Below, piece after piece: positions 48,062 through 58,638 of a DNA stretch of 64,000 bases (positions are counted from its first letter, which is position 1; every line of letters begins with the position of its first letter). The stretch comes from Lineus longissimus (Eukaryota > Nemertea > Pilidiophora > Heteronemertea > Lineidae). Below the pieces are notes generated by a model that searched no databases, was not told where the DNA came from, and saw only the letters and a list, made by a program, of their open reading frames with translations. Made by a program: the position numbers and the translations under genes. The stretch covers positions 6,975,501 to 7,039,500 of the forward strand of contig NC_088325.1 in NCBI RefSeq assembly GCF_910592395.1, in the 5' to 3' direction.

Positions 48062-48652
48062 TAGGTGACTGATGGAAATGCCCTCAGATATTAACAGTGA
48101 TTGTCAGTGGAACCTTCCTCGGCAGGACACCATCTCAAAAGGACACTGAATTTGGTCTTGAATTGTGCTTTTCCATTGAGTTTGACCTCTGTAATTAGGA
48201 CACCTCTCCAGTCAGTACTTGTCATTCCCATGGGTGTCCTGGCATTCTTCTTTGTCTTGACGCAAGGGCCCAACGCGCCGCGTAGCGGCAAAAAAGCGAA
48301 GCTGGCGAAACATTTATAACGGGTCACCGTCACTTATTATTGGACTTATAGCGCATTTACGGGGTTGCAACTATTTTGCTTTATAGTGTCACCAGGAAAG
48401 AAAAGCATGCGACCTAACGCCGATCTATTTGTATAAAGTGATAATTGGAAGGTATATAGTAGGAAATATCAATAAAATAATCATTCCATGTCGTCTTTTG
48501 AGGGCATTTTTGATTGTAAAAAATATATGTGTACGTCACCGTAGTCTCTGCAATGATAATTTTATCAGAGCAGTCTCGCGCAAGTAGAAGTTCTTTACCT
48601 ATTAGTTCTTCACTTATTAGTCTCAACGTCTGGCGCAAAGCCAGACGTTTTC

Positions 48653-48790
48653 CATTACGATTTCACTACGATGTTTGACAAGAAGGAGCAGTGCGCGAGA
48701 TATGCTAATGAGCAGACTTCCCTCGCTTGAGTTTCTGAAGAATGTTCCATATCGCGCTAAGCTCATCACTGCTGATTATGACAGGCGTGC
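48653..48790 (+). pseudogene. Gene fragment, copy 2 of the 50.6-kb fragment
   Basis: About 90% similar by eye to 50613-50750. Translation gives HYDFTTMFDKKEQCARYANE and, after a one-base frame change at CGCTTGAG, FLKNVPYRAKL. Both copies share this frame change, so it predates the duplication. This copy keeps the Tyr codon where the other has TAG. The protein family is not recognised. Confidence 0.5.
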
Positions 48791-49762
48791 AACGGTAGGT
48801 ATCTGCTCCCCAACTTCCACCCTAATACGGTACAATAAGTTACCATTTGATGGGAATGGGACAATGCCCTCACTGTGTATGGAGTCATAGGGATAAGAAG
48901 ACATTATTCATTAGTGTTGGTACAAGTGATTTTGCCCAAAAAGCATGCGCATTCAAAAAACAAAATGCAAGGTATCACGTACATGACCATGACGACGTGC
49001 AGAAAGTGCACTGGCCAGTGCATACCCTATGGCTATGTACTAGTAAACATGGTAAACATGAACAACATCATTATTCATCGGCAGTTCATTTTACTCCGAG
49101 CTTTTCCTGAAACATATAGCCATGATGATTAGGCCTACCATGTACCATGACCATTCAATAACAGCACTAGATCATGTAGATGTCAACAAGTTCACATGAA
49201 CCGTATAGGCCTAATCCCGCATGGCGCATGTGGGGCATGCGTCTAAACCAAAGCCCCAAAATCACTTGTTTTGGTCTATTTCACTTGTGTTTCCCCCGTC
49301 TCCCAGTCCATAATACATTTACAGTTTACAATCCCCGATCATGGCCCAACAAAAGTTCATCGGTTGACTAAAGGAACACAACTGTTCAATGGATTTATAG
49401 TTGAATGCGATCAAACTACGTCTTTTCAATCGTGGATTGTAAATTTAACCCCATGGGCCTAGGGAAGGCCCTATAACAATACTTTCGACACAGTTATTAT
49501 CTCCGCTGCCTCCACCATGTTACACACAGTGCTCACTGCTGATTCTAAAATGCGCCACCTAGTCAAAACAGGACATATGTTCTTCTAGGAATAGATCTCT
49601 TTCCAATATTTCGTCATTCCACTATCGTCATCACCTCATCATACTTTCATTGACATTACAGGCACACATCCACAGAGCACTCTTCAAATCATCTACACAG
49701 TGGTTATCCAACTAGGATTATAAAGGTAATTTCTTAGCCCCGCACAGTGGGTCAGTCTTGAT

Positions 49763-51037
49763 AAAGGGGCACTATTGCTAGCAGCTAGGTAGGCAAGATA
49801 AAGTTAGCCGAAGTAGCCGATGGGGGTCTCTCACCCCTCAAAGTCCGTCACAACCATTCAAGCTTGTACAAGGAATACATGCAGTGCTGACTCTAACAAG
49901 ACCCAATGGGAATGTCGCACAGTCATCTGTCAAAAACAAGACCTATGTTGTAGTATGATCTCTTGCCAATATTTAATAATTGCACTATCGTCATCACCTC
50001 ATCATACTTCATTGACATTACAGGCACACATTGACATAGACCACTGTTGCAATCAACGACACAGTCGCTATCCAAGTAGCATTATAGAGGTAATTATCAT
50101 TATCATACCTCATTAGCATGTGAACCAATCGCGTCGCGTCCTTTGCGATCACGGCAAAGCCTCATGGAATAATGTCTTTCACCGTTGAATAATTTTTCAT
50201 ATTCCATGCCTACAACTTCAATTTCTTCATATTCCATGGCTAGAAGTTCAATACTCATATAATATCCAAGATAAAGTTACAAGAAGTAGTCAATAGGGGT
50301 CTCTCACCTCTCCTGTATGTCCACACTATTCACGCTTGTACGAGGAATACATTCAATGCTGAATCTAACAACACCCAGTGCCCTTACTCTGTATATTAGT
50401 CACTGGAAGATGGCCCATTTCACTCCTTGCTTCTACTTCACCTATAGTCTCATTGCAAACGCCTCAGTTCTATGATATCACATTCACTTTCAGCTGTCAT
50501 GCAACGCAACAACTGTGCTATCTGCCATCGCACATCAACGAAGAAGTGCAGCCGCCCACATTCCACCTCACGTCTGTCCGACCAGCTGCAATCCTCGAGG
50601 ACGCCCCACTGTACCACGATTTCACTACGATGTTTGACAAGAAGGAGCAGTGCGCGAGATAGGCTAATGAGCAGACTTCCCTCGCTTGAGTTTCGGAAGA
50701 ATGTTCCATATCGCGCTAAGCTGACCACTGCTGACCATGACAAGCGTGCATTGGACTGGTACAGGTTGGAACTGAACATTGAATATGCTGGTGGTGACGC
50801 TTTCTGATGAGAAGTTGGTCGTGACTGATGCAGTATCCTTGGACTTGTCCACAGCATCGTTCAATCATTGCTCTCTGAGCTGCCTTGATTCTGTACTTAC
50901 CCAAATACTAAGACCAAATGCCTGTTGACTGTGCTTTAAGAGAGACTGGCGCCATGCCTAGAGATATGACTGACCCCTATTGGCAAATTTGTATGACTTT
51001 ATCTTGCCTACCTAGCTGCTGCCTATAGTCTCCCTTT
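49763..51037. mobile_element. TTAA-type TIR element family B with internal gene fragment
   Basis: Ends AAAGGGGCACTATTGCTAG and CCTATAGTCTCCCTTT lead into a shared inward sequence CAGCTAGGTAGGCAAGATAA, giving inverted repeats of about 42 bp. TTTAA follows the right end; the left site is degenerate (TGAT). Internally, the subterminal GATAAAGTTA...GGGGTCTCTCACC block is duplicated at about 49795 and 50268. The gene fragment at 50378-50807 lies inside. This looks like a non-autonomous element that keeps a broken transposase or captured an exon. Confidence 0.65.
50378..50807 (+). pseudogene. Broken coding fragment inside the family B element
   Basis: An open frame ends at 50662 after EDAPLYHDFTTMFDKKEQCAR with a TAG where the 48.6-kb copy has a sense codon. 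The same protein continues, after a one-base shift, as RKNVPYRAKLTTADHDKRAL and DWYRLELNIEYAGGDAF to a TGA at about 50805. The coherent composition across the frame break suggests a real ancestral protein. I do not recognise the family; a degenerate transposase or captured host exon are both possible. Confidence 0.45.
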
Positions 51038-51276
51038 AACTGCGGAACACTTCAAAGTCGATAAAATGCCATGTTCCACCTTTTAATGTGTTCAGACCGC
51101 CATTTTCAAAATAATCAAGTCAGGACACTGCCTTCTAGTCTCATAATAAATTTTGCTTTCCTCAATAATAACATTTCTTCTTCTTCAATGCTTTCATCAT
51201 TCCAAACTTCTCCTCCTCTGACTTTTACAGGGGTACAGTCATGGCAATCAAAACCCAAATACTGAGACCAAATGCC

Positions 51277-51338
51277 TGTTGACTGTGCTTTAAGAGAGAC
51301 GGGCGCCATGCCTAGTCTCTCTTAAAGCACAGTCAACA
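51277..51338. repeat. Perfect 24-bp inverted repeat with 14-nt loop
   Basis: Arm 51277-51300 (TGTTGACTGTGC...AGAGAC) is exactly complemented by 51315-51338. The preceding 66 bp (51252-51317) duplicate 50897-50962 inside the family B element, where no second arm follows. The hairpin was therefore created by an inverted duplication of the nearby arm. Confidence 0.9.
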
Positions 51339-52496
51339 GACACCAACACCCTCAGACTCAGAAACCACAAACGCCCAACCCTTCCTGCTACCTTAATACT
51401 TCTGGATAATTTGTTCCACTTTTGTAGTATGGTCTGGATGTCTTGCACTGTGTTATCTTGTTTACCACCAACAGACATGAAGGCTGCCCTAAACATACAC
51501 ACATATCATTGTATTGATACCTTGATCTTTTTTTGCTGTAGAGGTATTTAGGGCTTTCCTAAAAGTGATAAATAATTATGCAATTTATATATATTAGACC
51601 TAAAAACTAGAATCCAGGACAGAACTCTGCAGATTGGAACTCCAATGCTTTTCATGTTAAGCAAACATATTTTTTTACTCTTGCTAATCTCGGGACAAAT
51701 GTGCATGAGGACATCATGACTGAACACAATATGGCTAAGAAGTATAAATGCATTTTCAGTGATGAAGTGATCTCAGGTCTTCCAATTTGGCAGAGATGGT
51801 GATGTCTGTTTCCGTGATGTGAAGTTAGATACATGAGGTACAATCTCAAGGACATATCAGTTGGAACCTATATTGTCATAATTATTCATTATGTACACCT
51901 GGTCTCGGTTTACTTTGCATGAGATCCACTTTGCATGAGATCCACTTTGCATGAGATTGGCATGGCATATAGTTATGTTGGGTTATGTCAACCTAGGTGC
52001 GTCACATCACGTCTCTTTTCCTCCCATCATGCATTAGTCACGACACAATGATACTTGACGATGACACCCCATTACTGCAAAGGGTATCACTGCCGATACC
52101 CCTAATAGTAGCAATAGGCAGCCTTTGTCTCCTCCATTGTTGAAGAGTTCTTGATTTGATCGAGTGGGTGCCGAGATGTTTGCCACATGTTAACATAATC
52201 GTGAGATAATCGACTCATGGTAATGGGGGATAGAAGGTTTTGGTTCCTTCTGACCATAATTATGGAAATTCTTTGTGTATGATTTTGTTTTGGTGGTTAT
52301 ACCAATTATCAGAAATTATTATTGTTATTTTGTGGTGGTTGTCTCATATGAATGGCTGCAACAGTTTGAGCTATATGGGGTTTTCCAACCAACACCAATG
52401 ACCAATACGGAGAGCTAAGCATTTCCGTCAATAATCAGGTTGTTTCACAATTATGAAGGGGAGAGGGTATCATGTTTGCTGTCTCCGTTCAAGGTA

Positions 52497-52672
52497 CAGT
52501 CCAAATTGAATTGTCGTCCCTAAATTTGCGTCGTTGACGCACTACCCAGCTCATAGGTTGCGCGTAAAATACGGGGAATATAGAGAGATAAGTGCGTCAT
52601 TGACGCACAACTAGCATGTACTTTAAGTTTCAATGACGTGAAGCAGGAAGGATGTCAATTGTGATTGGACTG
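52497..52672. mobile_element. TA-flanked MITE family E, complete copy
   Basis: 176 bp from CAGTCCAAATTGAATTG to AATTGTGATTGGACTG with TA on both sides. Interior with GTCATTGACGCAC and GCGCGTAAAATAC motifs as in the other copies. Confidence 0.85.
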
Positions 52673-52785
52673 TACTTTGGTTTATCATTGCAATGTGTAC
52701 AACACTAGCTGTCAAACAGAATGTCAGTAAGATTATAAAACTGGGCCTTTATCATACATATCATTTCATTTGATATTTTGATACA

Positions 52786-53184
52786 AGCTGCGCTTACACC
52801 ACAAAATATTGGTGGACCAATTGCACGTACACCACCACATTGCCGCGACAAATTGGTTCGGCAATCCATTGCCGATACAAATTGCCGGGCGAATTTGTCC
52901 CACCAAGCTTGATGGTCCAAATTCGCCCGGCTTGTTAAAAGCTCGGCTTTTTCGTGGTGTACGCGGAAATGGATCGGCAATTAGCTAGTTAGATGGTTTG
53001 GCTCCAGGCGGCGCTTTCGAAATGGCGCTTTCTGCGCATGCAATTTATTGTTTGCGCGCCATCTGTTGCCGGATTTTATAACTAGCTGCAGCGGTGGTGT
53101 ATGCGCTTGGTGGATTTTCGATGGTGCGGCATTGGTTCGCGAACCAAGATTGGTGGTCCATTTTCAGGTGGTGTACGTGCGGCT
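52786..53184. mobile_element. Palindromic MITE with ACACCAC motifs
   Basis: Ends AGCTGCGCTTACACCAC and GTGGTGTACGTGCGGCT are inverted. Inward, GGTGGACCA, TTGGTTCG and CGTACACCACCAC recur in both orientations. No obvious target duplication and no coding capacity. Superfamily unknown. Confidence 0.6.
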
Positions 53185-54316
53185 ATTATCTTCTGATGTA
53201 ATTGCTAATGAAAAGGCATTCCCATGTCAGGGGAATCGAGGCTTTTTCGGGTAGTAGTGTGTTAAAAGTGCATATCCTGGTGTATTCACACTTGATTCAC
53301 TTGTCCCCCTGTCTAGAGGATCTGCACTGAACCATGCAAATGGGCCAGTTCCTGACATTTGACTGATAAATGAACCTTCAGACTTTAATCACAAAGGGAC
53401 TTGTCAAATTGGCTGGGCTTTATAGCTTGGAGTGTTTATTGATCCTACACGGGCCCATCAACTCTTCAGTGAGGTTTGTATGATCTTGTTGACACCATGG
53501 AAAATAATAGGCTTGATATTGCATGCATTGGGTTTATCGCTGGGAAGATTGGAGTTTTTAGGGCCTGGTATGCCTGCATTATATGTTCAAATGTATGATT
53601 GTACACCTGATTGTGTTAATGGTGTTTCTAACTTAAAAACATGTCAATACTCTGTCATTCATGTCAATACCAATTGTATTGTAGATGACAAGCAGATTAA
53701 AAATATTTCAAAAGTAAGTGTAATTTCCAAGCCTTCTTTCTCTTAGTCTTTGTCGAAAACTCCGCACTTCGGGTTTTCTACTGGGGAGTTGCTGACTACA
53801 AATTGATGGTGAACTCGACTCTATCGTATCTTTTTTACAACTGACTTTATTTCTACAAACTATTGACTAAGTAAACAAGATTACGAATTAACAGATGTTA
53901 AGAGATGAAAGAAGGTGCTTAGACGATTAAGCTTAATCCGCAAGGATTTCCTCAGACTTCCTGACTCCATGCAGCTGCAGCGACTTGTCGGACTAATAAC
54001 TTGATTCAGGAAATGACTTGGTTCAGGAATGCGTAATTCCTGACAGTCTTATCGCAGGTTGTCATTCACAGAAGTTGGAAGAGACCCTGCATTCCCTGGC
54101 CCATTGCATAAGTTCTGCACTCATGCACTTCATCTTTCCAGCCTGTGATCTTGTACAAGAGCGTTAGTGCTTTTATTCATTTTATGTTCCAGCAAAAACC
54201 AAACAAGGGAGAAGGCGAGCAGACCTCGTATTCATTTCTTAACCACTCAAGGTCATCAATTAAATGTTTGTATACACTAACACCATATTCACTCCTTGTC
54301 CCATCTATCTTTCCAG

Positions 54317-55514
54317 ATAGTGGTAATGAAGACGTCATCGTAGCCATTTCCCGGCCATATAAACAACATGGACGTCGAATCCGTCAAGTCAGGTCGGAGT
54401 GACCGATCTGAACGATCTCACCGCAGTGGTGGGCACAGACATCGGCGGAGCAGGAGCCGTGACAAAATCATGCGGATACCAGACGATCGGTCGACAGTCA
54501 TCTCAGGCGATGGTCATGCTGAGGATGAACGCATCGAAGTACAAATTCTACCTCAGGATGATAACTGGGGCGAAAATACGACGGCCATAACTGGTGCAAC
54601 ATCCGAGACTGCTTTCTCGATGGAGGACATGACGCGGATGACGAAGGATATGGAGGACAGTATAGGATTAGATTGCTCACGATACGCTGGGACAATCGTT
54701 AGTGGAATTCTGGGAGTTCTAGCATTTTTGTCGCCGATTGCCATGGTCATAATCCCAAAACTTGGCATCGACGGTTGGACAGAAGCGGGGCCATGTGACC
54801 CTGAGTGTGAGGGAGTACTCATCAGCTTCGCATTTAAACTACTCATATTATTAATCGGTACATGGGCGTTGTTTTTCCGGAAACCGAAAGCGACGATGCC
54901 GCGGGTATTCATCTTCCGTGCGCTCATCATGTTTCTCATCTTTGTGCTGACATTTGCGTTCTGGTTATTCTACGGTGTGCGCATATTTAAAGAAAAACAA
55001 CAAAACTACTACCGGGTGGTTCTGTTCAGCGTGTCATTGGTCGATGCCTTGTTATTCATACATTACCTAGCGATCATCTTGTTAGAAATACGCCAACTAC
55101 AGCCGCAGTATACGGTCAAAATCTGCCGGTCACCAGACGGCGAGGCGCATTTCTACAACATGGGACAGTTGAGTATCCAACGTGCTGCCACATGGTGTTT
55201 AGAGCAGTACTATAAAGATTTCCAGACATACAACCCATATTTAGAAGCCGCATCAAGGCTCCAAAATAAAATGACTGGTTTTAAATTCTATGACGTCGAT
55301 GGAGTGAATAAGAATCCGACTGATCAAAACCCACAAGTAACAACGAGATCACGAGCTATATTCGCCGCAGCTGCACGGCGGAGGGATACGAGTCACAACA
55401 TTAGGTTCTACGAGGAGGAGGAATATGCTCGGCGTGTGCGTAAACGACGGGCGAGGCTGATGACGGCAGCGGAGGAAGCATTCTCACATATCAAGAGGAT
55501 GGCAGGAGAACAAG
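54317..55514 (+). CDS. Vang: Van Gogh/VANGL planar cell polarity protein, first coding exon
   Basis: The ATG at 54368 opens 382 codons ending at a splice donor CAAG|GTGAGT (55514/55515); the open frame past it to 55549 is intron. A TTTCCAG acceptor at 54310-54316 makes 54317 the likely exon start, with 51 bp of 5'UTR. Vang proteins are four-pass membrane proteins that, with Prickle, form the proximal core complex of planar cell polarity and non-canonical Wnt signalling. The Ser/Arg-rich N-terminus (5-45) holds the CK1-type phospho-clusters. DDNWGE (64-69) and DMEDS.GLDCSR (94-105) are family signatures. Membrane segments lie at about 107-130, 149-170, 179-203 and 215-240. SLVDALLFIHYLA, RQLQPQ, AAAARRRD and RVRKRRARL follow. 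The last third, including the PDZ-binding tail, must be encoded by exons beyond this window. Intact, with clean coding bias. Confidence 0.96.
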
Positions 55515-55649
55515 GTGAGTGTGACCTTGAACTTTCAGTACAACCTTGAACTTCAGATATTTCACAAAAACAAGAAAGATTATCACTTTGGTATAAAATA
55601 TGGTATCAGTATTGTTGTGTTTGATTCCTAAAAATAGGTGAACAATTGG

Positions 55650-55735
55650 TGCAGGTTTCGCAGGTTTTGGTCTACATTTTAGCTCCACCCTTACAGTTTT
55701 GGTAAGACAACCAATACCTCCAGCTTGGTATCAAT
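55650..55735 (-). repeat. Dispersed repeat C, copy 2
   Basis: Reverse complement of 6640-6725, from GGTTTTGGTCTACATTTTAG to TTGGTATCAATTCC. It lies in the Vang intron between the donor site and the DIRS element. Confidence 0.65.
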
Positions 55736-55866
55736 TCCTCAGGAGTTTTACAGGTTCCCTTTTCAAGTCTATGATTCTTGACAACACGAGATTGTTTAGT
55801 TTGTGACAGGCAAGTCTGGTAAATTATGCATTACCATGCAGTGCCCCCCCCCTAAATCATACTCAT

Positions 55867-56055
55867 CATTTTGTGTCATTCAAACTTACCTATGGAACAC
55901 TTTTGCATGTTACTCCATTTGGGCTCAAACACAAGAGTATCCCTTTAATTTTCTAAAGGGAGAACTGAGTTAACAGCTCGGCCGCCAGGCGGAGCCCTGA
56001 CCGATCCCGCGAGATCGCGCCGATCTCATGCCGCCATATTCAGTCTTTACTCTTG
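55867..56055 (+). repeat. DIRS left inverted terminal repeat
   Basis: 189 bp, complementary to 62208-62395 with few differences (GCTCGGCCGCCAGGCG, CGAGATCGCGCCGATCTCAT, CAGTCTTTACTCTTG). Probable promoter; the outer end carries ACTTACCTATGGAACAC. Confidence 0.93.
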
Positions 56056-56350
56056 TGCTTCTACGAAGCACATCGTTTTTTCAAAGCTGCCGTGAATTCG
56101 ATTTAAAACCAAATTCAACCAGCCAAGTCTAGACGATTTTTGGGTTCATTCACCTACGGAGTAGACCGCCAAACTAATCTTGGCATTAGTATTGTCCAGT
56201 CTATTTAATTATAGACATTTTCTTAGCTAGCTTAGTCGACCCGGCTCCATTATTTTGATCTTGGTAGGGTAGAGTTAAGTAGGCTATTCTCCGCTCTATT
56301 GTAATGAACAAGACTCAGATCCATTGCAATAGTGTTTAATTCAAGTAGGC

Positions 56351-58285
56351 ATGTTTTCCTTTCCATTAATTATTGCGTCCTTTCTGGCCTACTTGGGGTT
56401 CCCAGTGTTTTTATTGTCATTGGTACCATTTTTTATATGGCGTACCCCTCCGACGGCATCCTTTGTCTCACCACAAAGGAATGCGTCTGGTGGCGGGAAA
56501 CGGGCCGCGAAGACGCCTAAACCCTCTTCCGGTTCCGTTTCCGGGCATATAACCCGGAGGTCTAGCAAACCTCCCGCCACCACCCCTTCCGTCAGCCGAG
56601 TTCCGGTTCCGGCCGCGGCTGCGAAGGATGCGGGATCTGACATTATTAATGTCTGTGGTCCCAAGGGAGACTTACATCCAATAAGTCTCCAAGGGTTTAA
56701 TATACCCCGGACCTCAGGGAACCTTCCGGTTCCCCTGTCGTCCGCTCCCCCGAGTACAAGCCCTTTGTACCCGCGGGAGCACCCTGCTTCCGGTCCGCCG
56801 ATTGCAGTTCCGGTTACTGACGCGGGTTCCCGTTTTTCAGTAACCGAAGACTCTACTGGGGGTTTTTCTCAGTCTTTACTGCGAAATAACCCCAGTCCTC
56901 ATGGACACAGTAGAGTAGGGCCGGACCTTATAACGCCACCTCCGAAACGCCATGCGTCTTCGGTAACAGCGTTTCCGCCCTCCGTACCTCCTTCTAAAAG
57001 GGCTTCCGGTAGCTCCATACCGGCGAAGGAGTTACGGGCATTTCGGGTTTCGGACTTCGTCCTACCGGAAATGCAGGCACCTTCCTACGTTGGCCAACCT
57101 CTTGGGTGGAACCAACCGGAAGTGCCACCCCCTCCTCGTAGCAGAGGCGTCGTTCCCATGGAACGAGCTTCGCAGGGAGGACATCTGAACTCTAGTTCAG
57201 AATATGGGCAACTTCCGCTTCCGGAAGACCCATTCGCCCGCACATACGGCTTCCAGGGTTCGCTTATGCGCTCACCCTCGCCTCAACCGCCCGTCGTTGA
57301 GAGAAGCCGCACGTCGGGTCCGGAACCCGAGTCGGGACAGCAACTGTCCCAGCTCATCCAGATGGTAGCAGGTCTTTCTGATAGACTCAGCCATCTGGAG
57401 CAGGGTTCCGGTTCCTCTGGTGCGCCTGGTCCCATCGGATACCCACCATCCGACTCCTCTATTTTAGAGGAATTTTCTGAGAACGAGAGTTCTCAGCCAG
57501 GCTACCGCTCCCCCAATCAGGAGGAGCTGTCACCAGAGGAGGCCAGTATCCTGTCGGATATGAGGACACTCAGATCCTTGATCAGAGCGTACCTCCCGCA
57601 GGATCTGTGCCCTACCCCGCCGGAACTGCCAGCCTTGTCAACACCGACCTTTTCACTCTGGGGACAGGAAGTGGATCCCAATCCACAGGTTTCTCAAGGC
57701 TCCACTCGGGCACTTGAATTCCTTCCTCCCTCCCCGTCGGTGTTAGCAGTCTCTGAACTTTTGGAGCGTACAATCAGAGACTCACAAGGCGCCCACCAAC
57801 GTACTTCCATCCCTGTCCTTCCGGCAGTCGGACCGGAAGCTTGGTGTAAACCGGGGAAGTTGTTCACGGCACAACTTCCTCCCGTTAGGCAGTACCGCGC
57901 TGACTATTATCGAGTCAGCTCGGCCGGCTGTCCAGCTGCAGCATCGACTTCCATATTAAAGGACGATGTACAGCTGGACCAACTGGTGCCTAGGGTGACC
58001 TCCTCCTCGGCTTACCGAGACCTTAGAGCACAAGAGGGTCTGGCCAAAAACACGTTAGCGGTGCTCTCCTACGCAGAGCACACTAACCTGGCCCTAGCCA
58101 GATCCCTAAAAGATAATGAGTCACTATCTGATGACACAAAATCGCTTGTGACATCCTTGTCACATTCGATTAGGCACGCTATTGCGCTGTCCGCCAAGAC
58201 CGCAGCAAATAGCGTCCTACTCCGTAGAGACGCCGCACTGGGCTCTCTCAATGTCATCAGATCCCTCCAGCTGGAAGGGCCTTAA
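56351..58285 (+). CDS. DIRS gag-like ORF1
   Basis: 644 codons. The product is Pro/Ser-rich for its first 400 residues, as expected for a disordered nucleocapsid-type region. A more ordered C-terminal third (530-640) includes DLRAQEGLAKNTLAVLSYAE and ALSAKTAANSVLLRRDAAL, typical of DIRS ORF1 proteins. The hydrophobic first 30 residues are atypical, so the true start may be downstream or reached by splicing. The frame stops at 58285 just after RSLQLEGP. The next frame carries on with a basic tail (58297-58638), which suggests a one-base change rather than the natural end. Confidence 0.8.
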   Translation: MFSFPLIIASFLAYLGFPVFLLSLVPFFIWRTPPTASFVSPQRNASGGGKRAAKTPKPSSGSVSGHITRRSSKPPATTPSVSRVPVPAAAAKDAGSDIINVCGPKGDLHPISLQGFNIPRTSGNLPVPLSSAPPSTSPLYPREHPASGPPIAVPVTDAGSRFSVTEDSTGGFSQSLLRNNPSPHGHSRVGPDLITPPPKRHASSVTAFPPSVPPSKRASGSSIPAKELRAFRVSDFVLPEMQAPSYVGQPLGWNQPEVPPPPRSRGVVPMERASQGGHLNSSSEYGQLPLPEDPFARTYGFQGSLMRSPSPQPPVVERSRTSGPEPESGQQLSQLIQMVAGLSDRLSHLEQGSGSSGAPGPIGYPPSDSSILEEFSENESSQPGYRSPNQEELSPEEASILSDMRTLRSLIRAYLPQDLCPTPPELPALSTPTFSLWGQEVDPNPQVSQGSTRALEFLPPSPSVLAVSELLERTIRDSQGAHQRTSIPVLPAVGPEAWCKPGKLFTAQLPPVRQYRADYYRVSSAGCPAAASTSILKDDVQLDQLVPRVTSSSAYRDLRAQEGLAKNTLAVLSYAEHTNLALARSLKDNESLSDDTKSLVTSLSHSIRHAIALSAKTAANSVLLRRDAALGSLNVIRSLQLEGP

Positions 58286-58296
58286 GAACCGCTCCT

Positions 58297-58638
58297 ATGG
58301 ACGGTTCTTTCCTGTTCGCAGATTCTGTACAAGAGGCGGCTCAAGCACAGAAAGATTGGGACAAATTATATGCCCCCACTGCGACACAGAGGGCCAAGAC
58401 CTCTCTACCTAACGCTAGAAAGATAGAGAGGCCCCAGCAGGCATCGGGTTCAATCCCGTACGCCAGGCAGGTCCTGCCTAGGCCTACCCCGCCTAGTCAG
58501 CCTGCTCCTGCTGGATCCTTCCGACGGGAAGCGGAGGGTCGCCGGACTGGAAAGAGGAAAAATACTTCCTCTAACCAGGGTGGATCCGGTCCGACTAAGC
58601 ACTCCTTTCGCCCAAGGGGTGCTGGCCGGAAGAGGTGA
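58297..58638 (+). CDS. Probable C-terminal part of the DIRS gag, in the -1 frame
   Basis: 113 codons starting MDGSFLFADSVQEAAQAQ and ending in a basic, Gly/Arg-rich stretch (GRRTGKRK, RPRGAGRKR), as gag nucleic-acid-binding tails do. The same frame is open upstream through the ORF1 stop, reading ALRTAP before the ATG. Either a single-base indel split gag near 58283 or this part is expressed by frameshifting; I see no strong slippery heptamer. Confidence 0.65.
   Translation: MDGSFLFADSVQEAAQAQKDWDKLYAPTATQRAKTSLPNARKIERPQQASGSIPYARQVLPRPTPPSQPAPAGSFRREAEGRRTGKRKNTSSNQGGSGPTKHSFRPRGAGRKR

Larger units (their letters stand above)
25183..54316. other. Long non-coding interval upstream of the Vang coding exon
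   Basis: Twenty-nine kilobases with no recognisable coding exon. It is most simply read as 5' intron(s) and/or upstream sequence of the Vang gene at 54317. Repeats within it are listed separately. Open frames at 26116-26478, 37125-37460, 45956-46342 and 53432-53746 have no recognisable domain and ordinary intronic composition. Near 26600-26690 the minus strand spells LQCDICKEDQHET, which might be a relic of a LINE C-terminal zinc motif, but this is weak. Confidence 0.5.
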
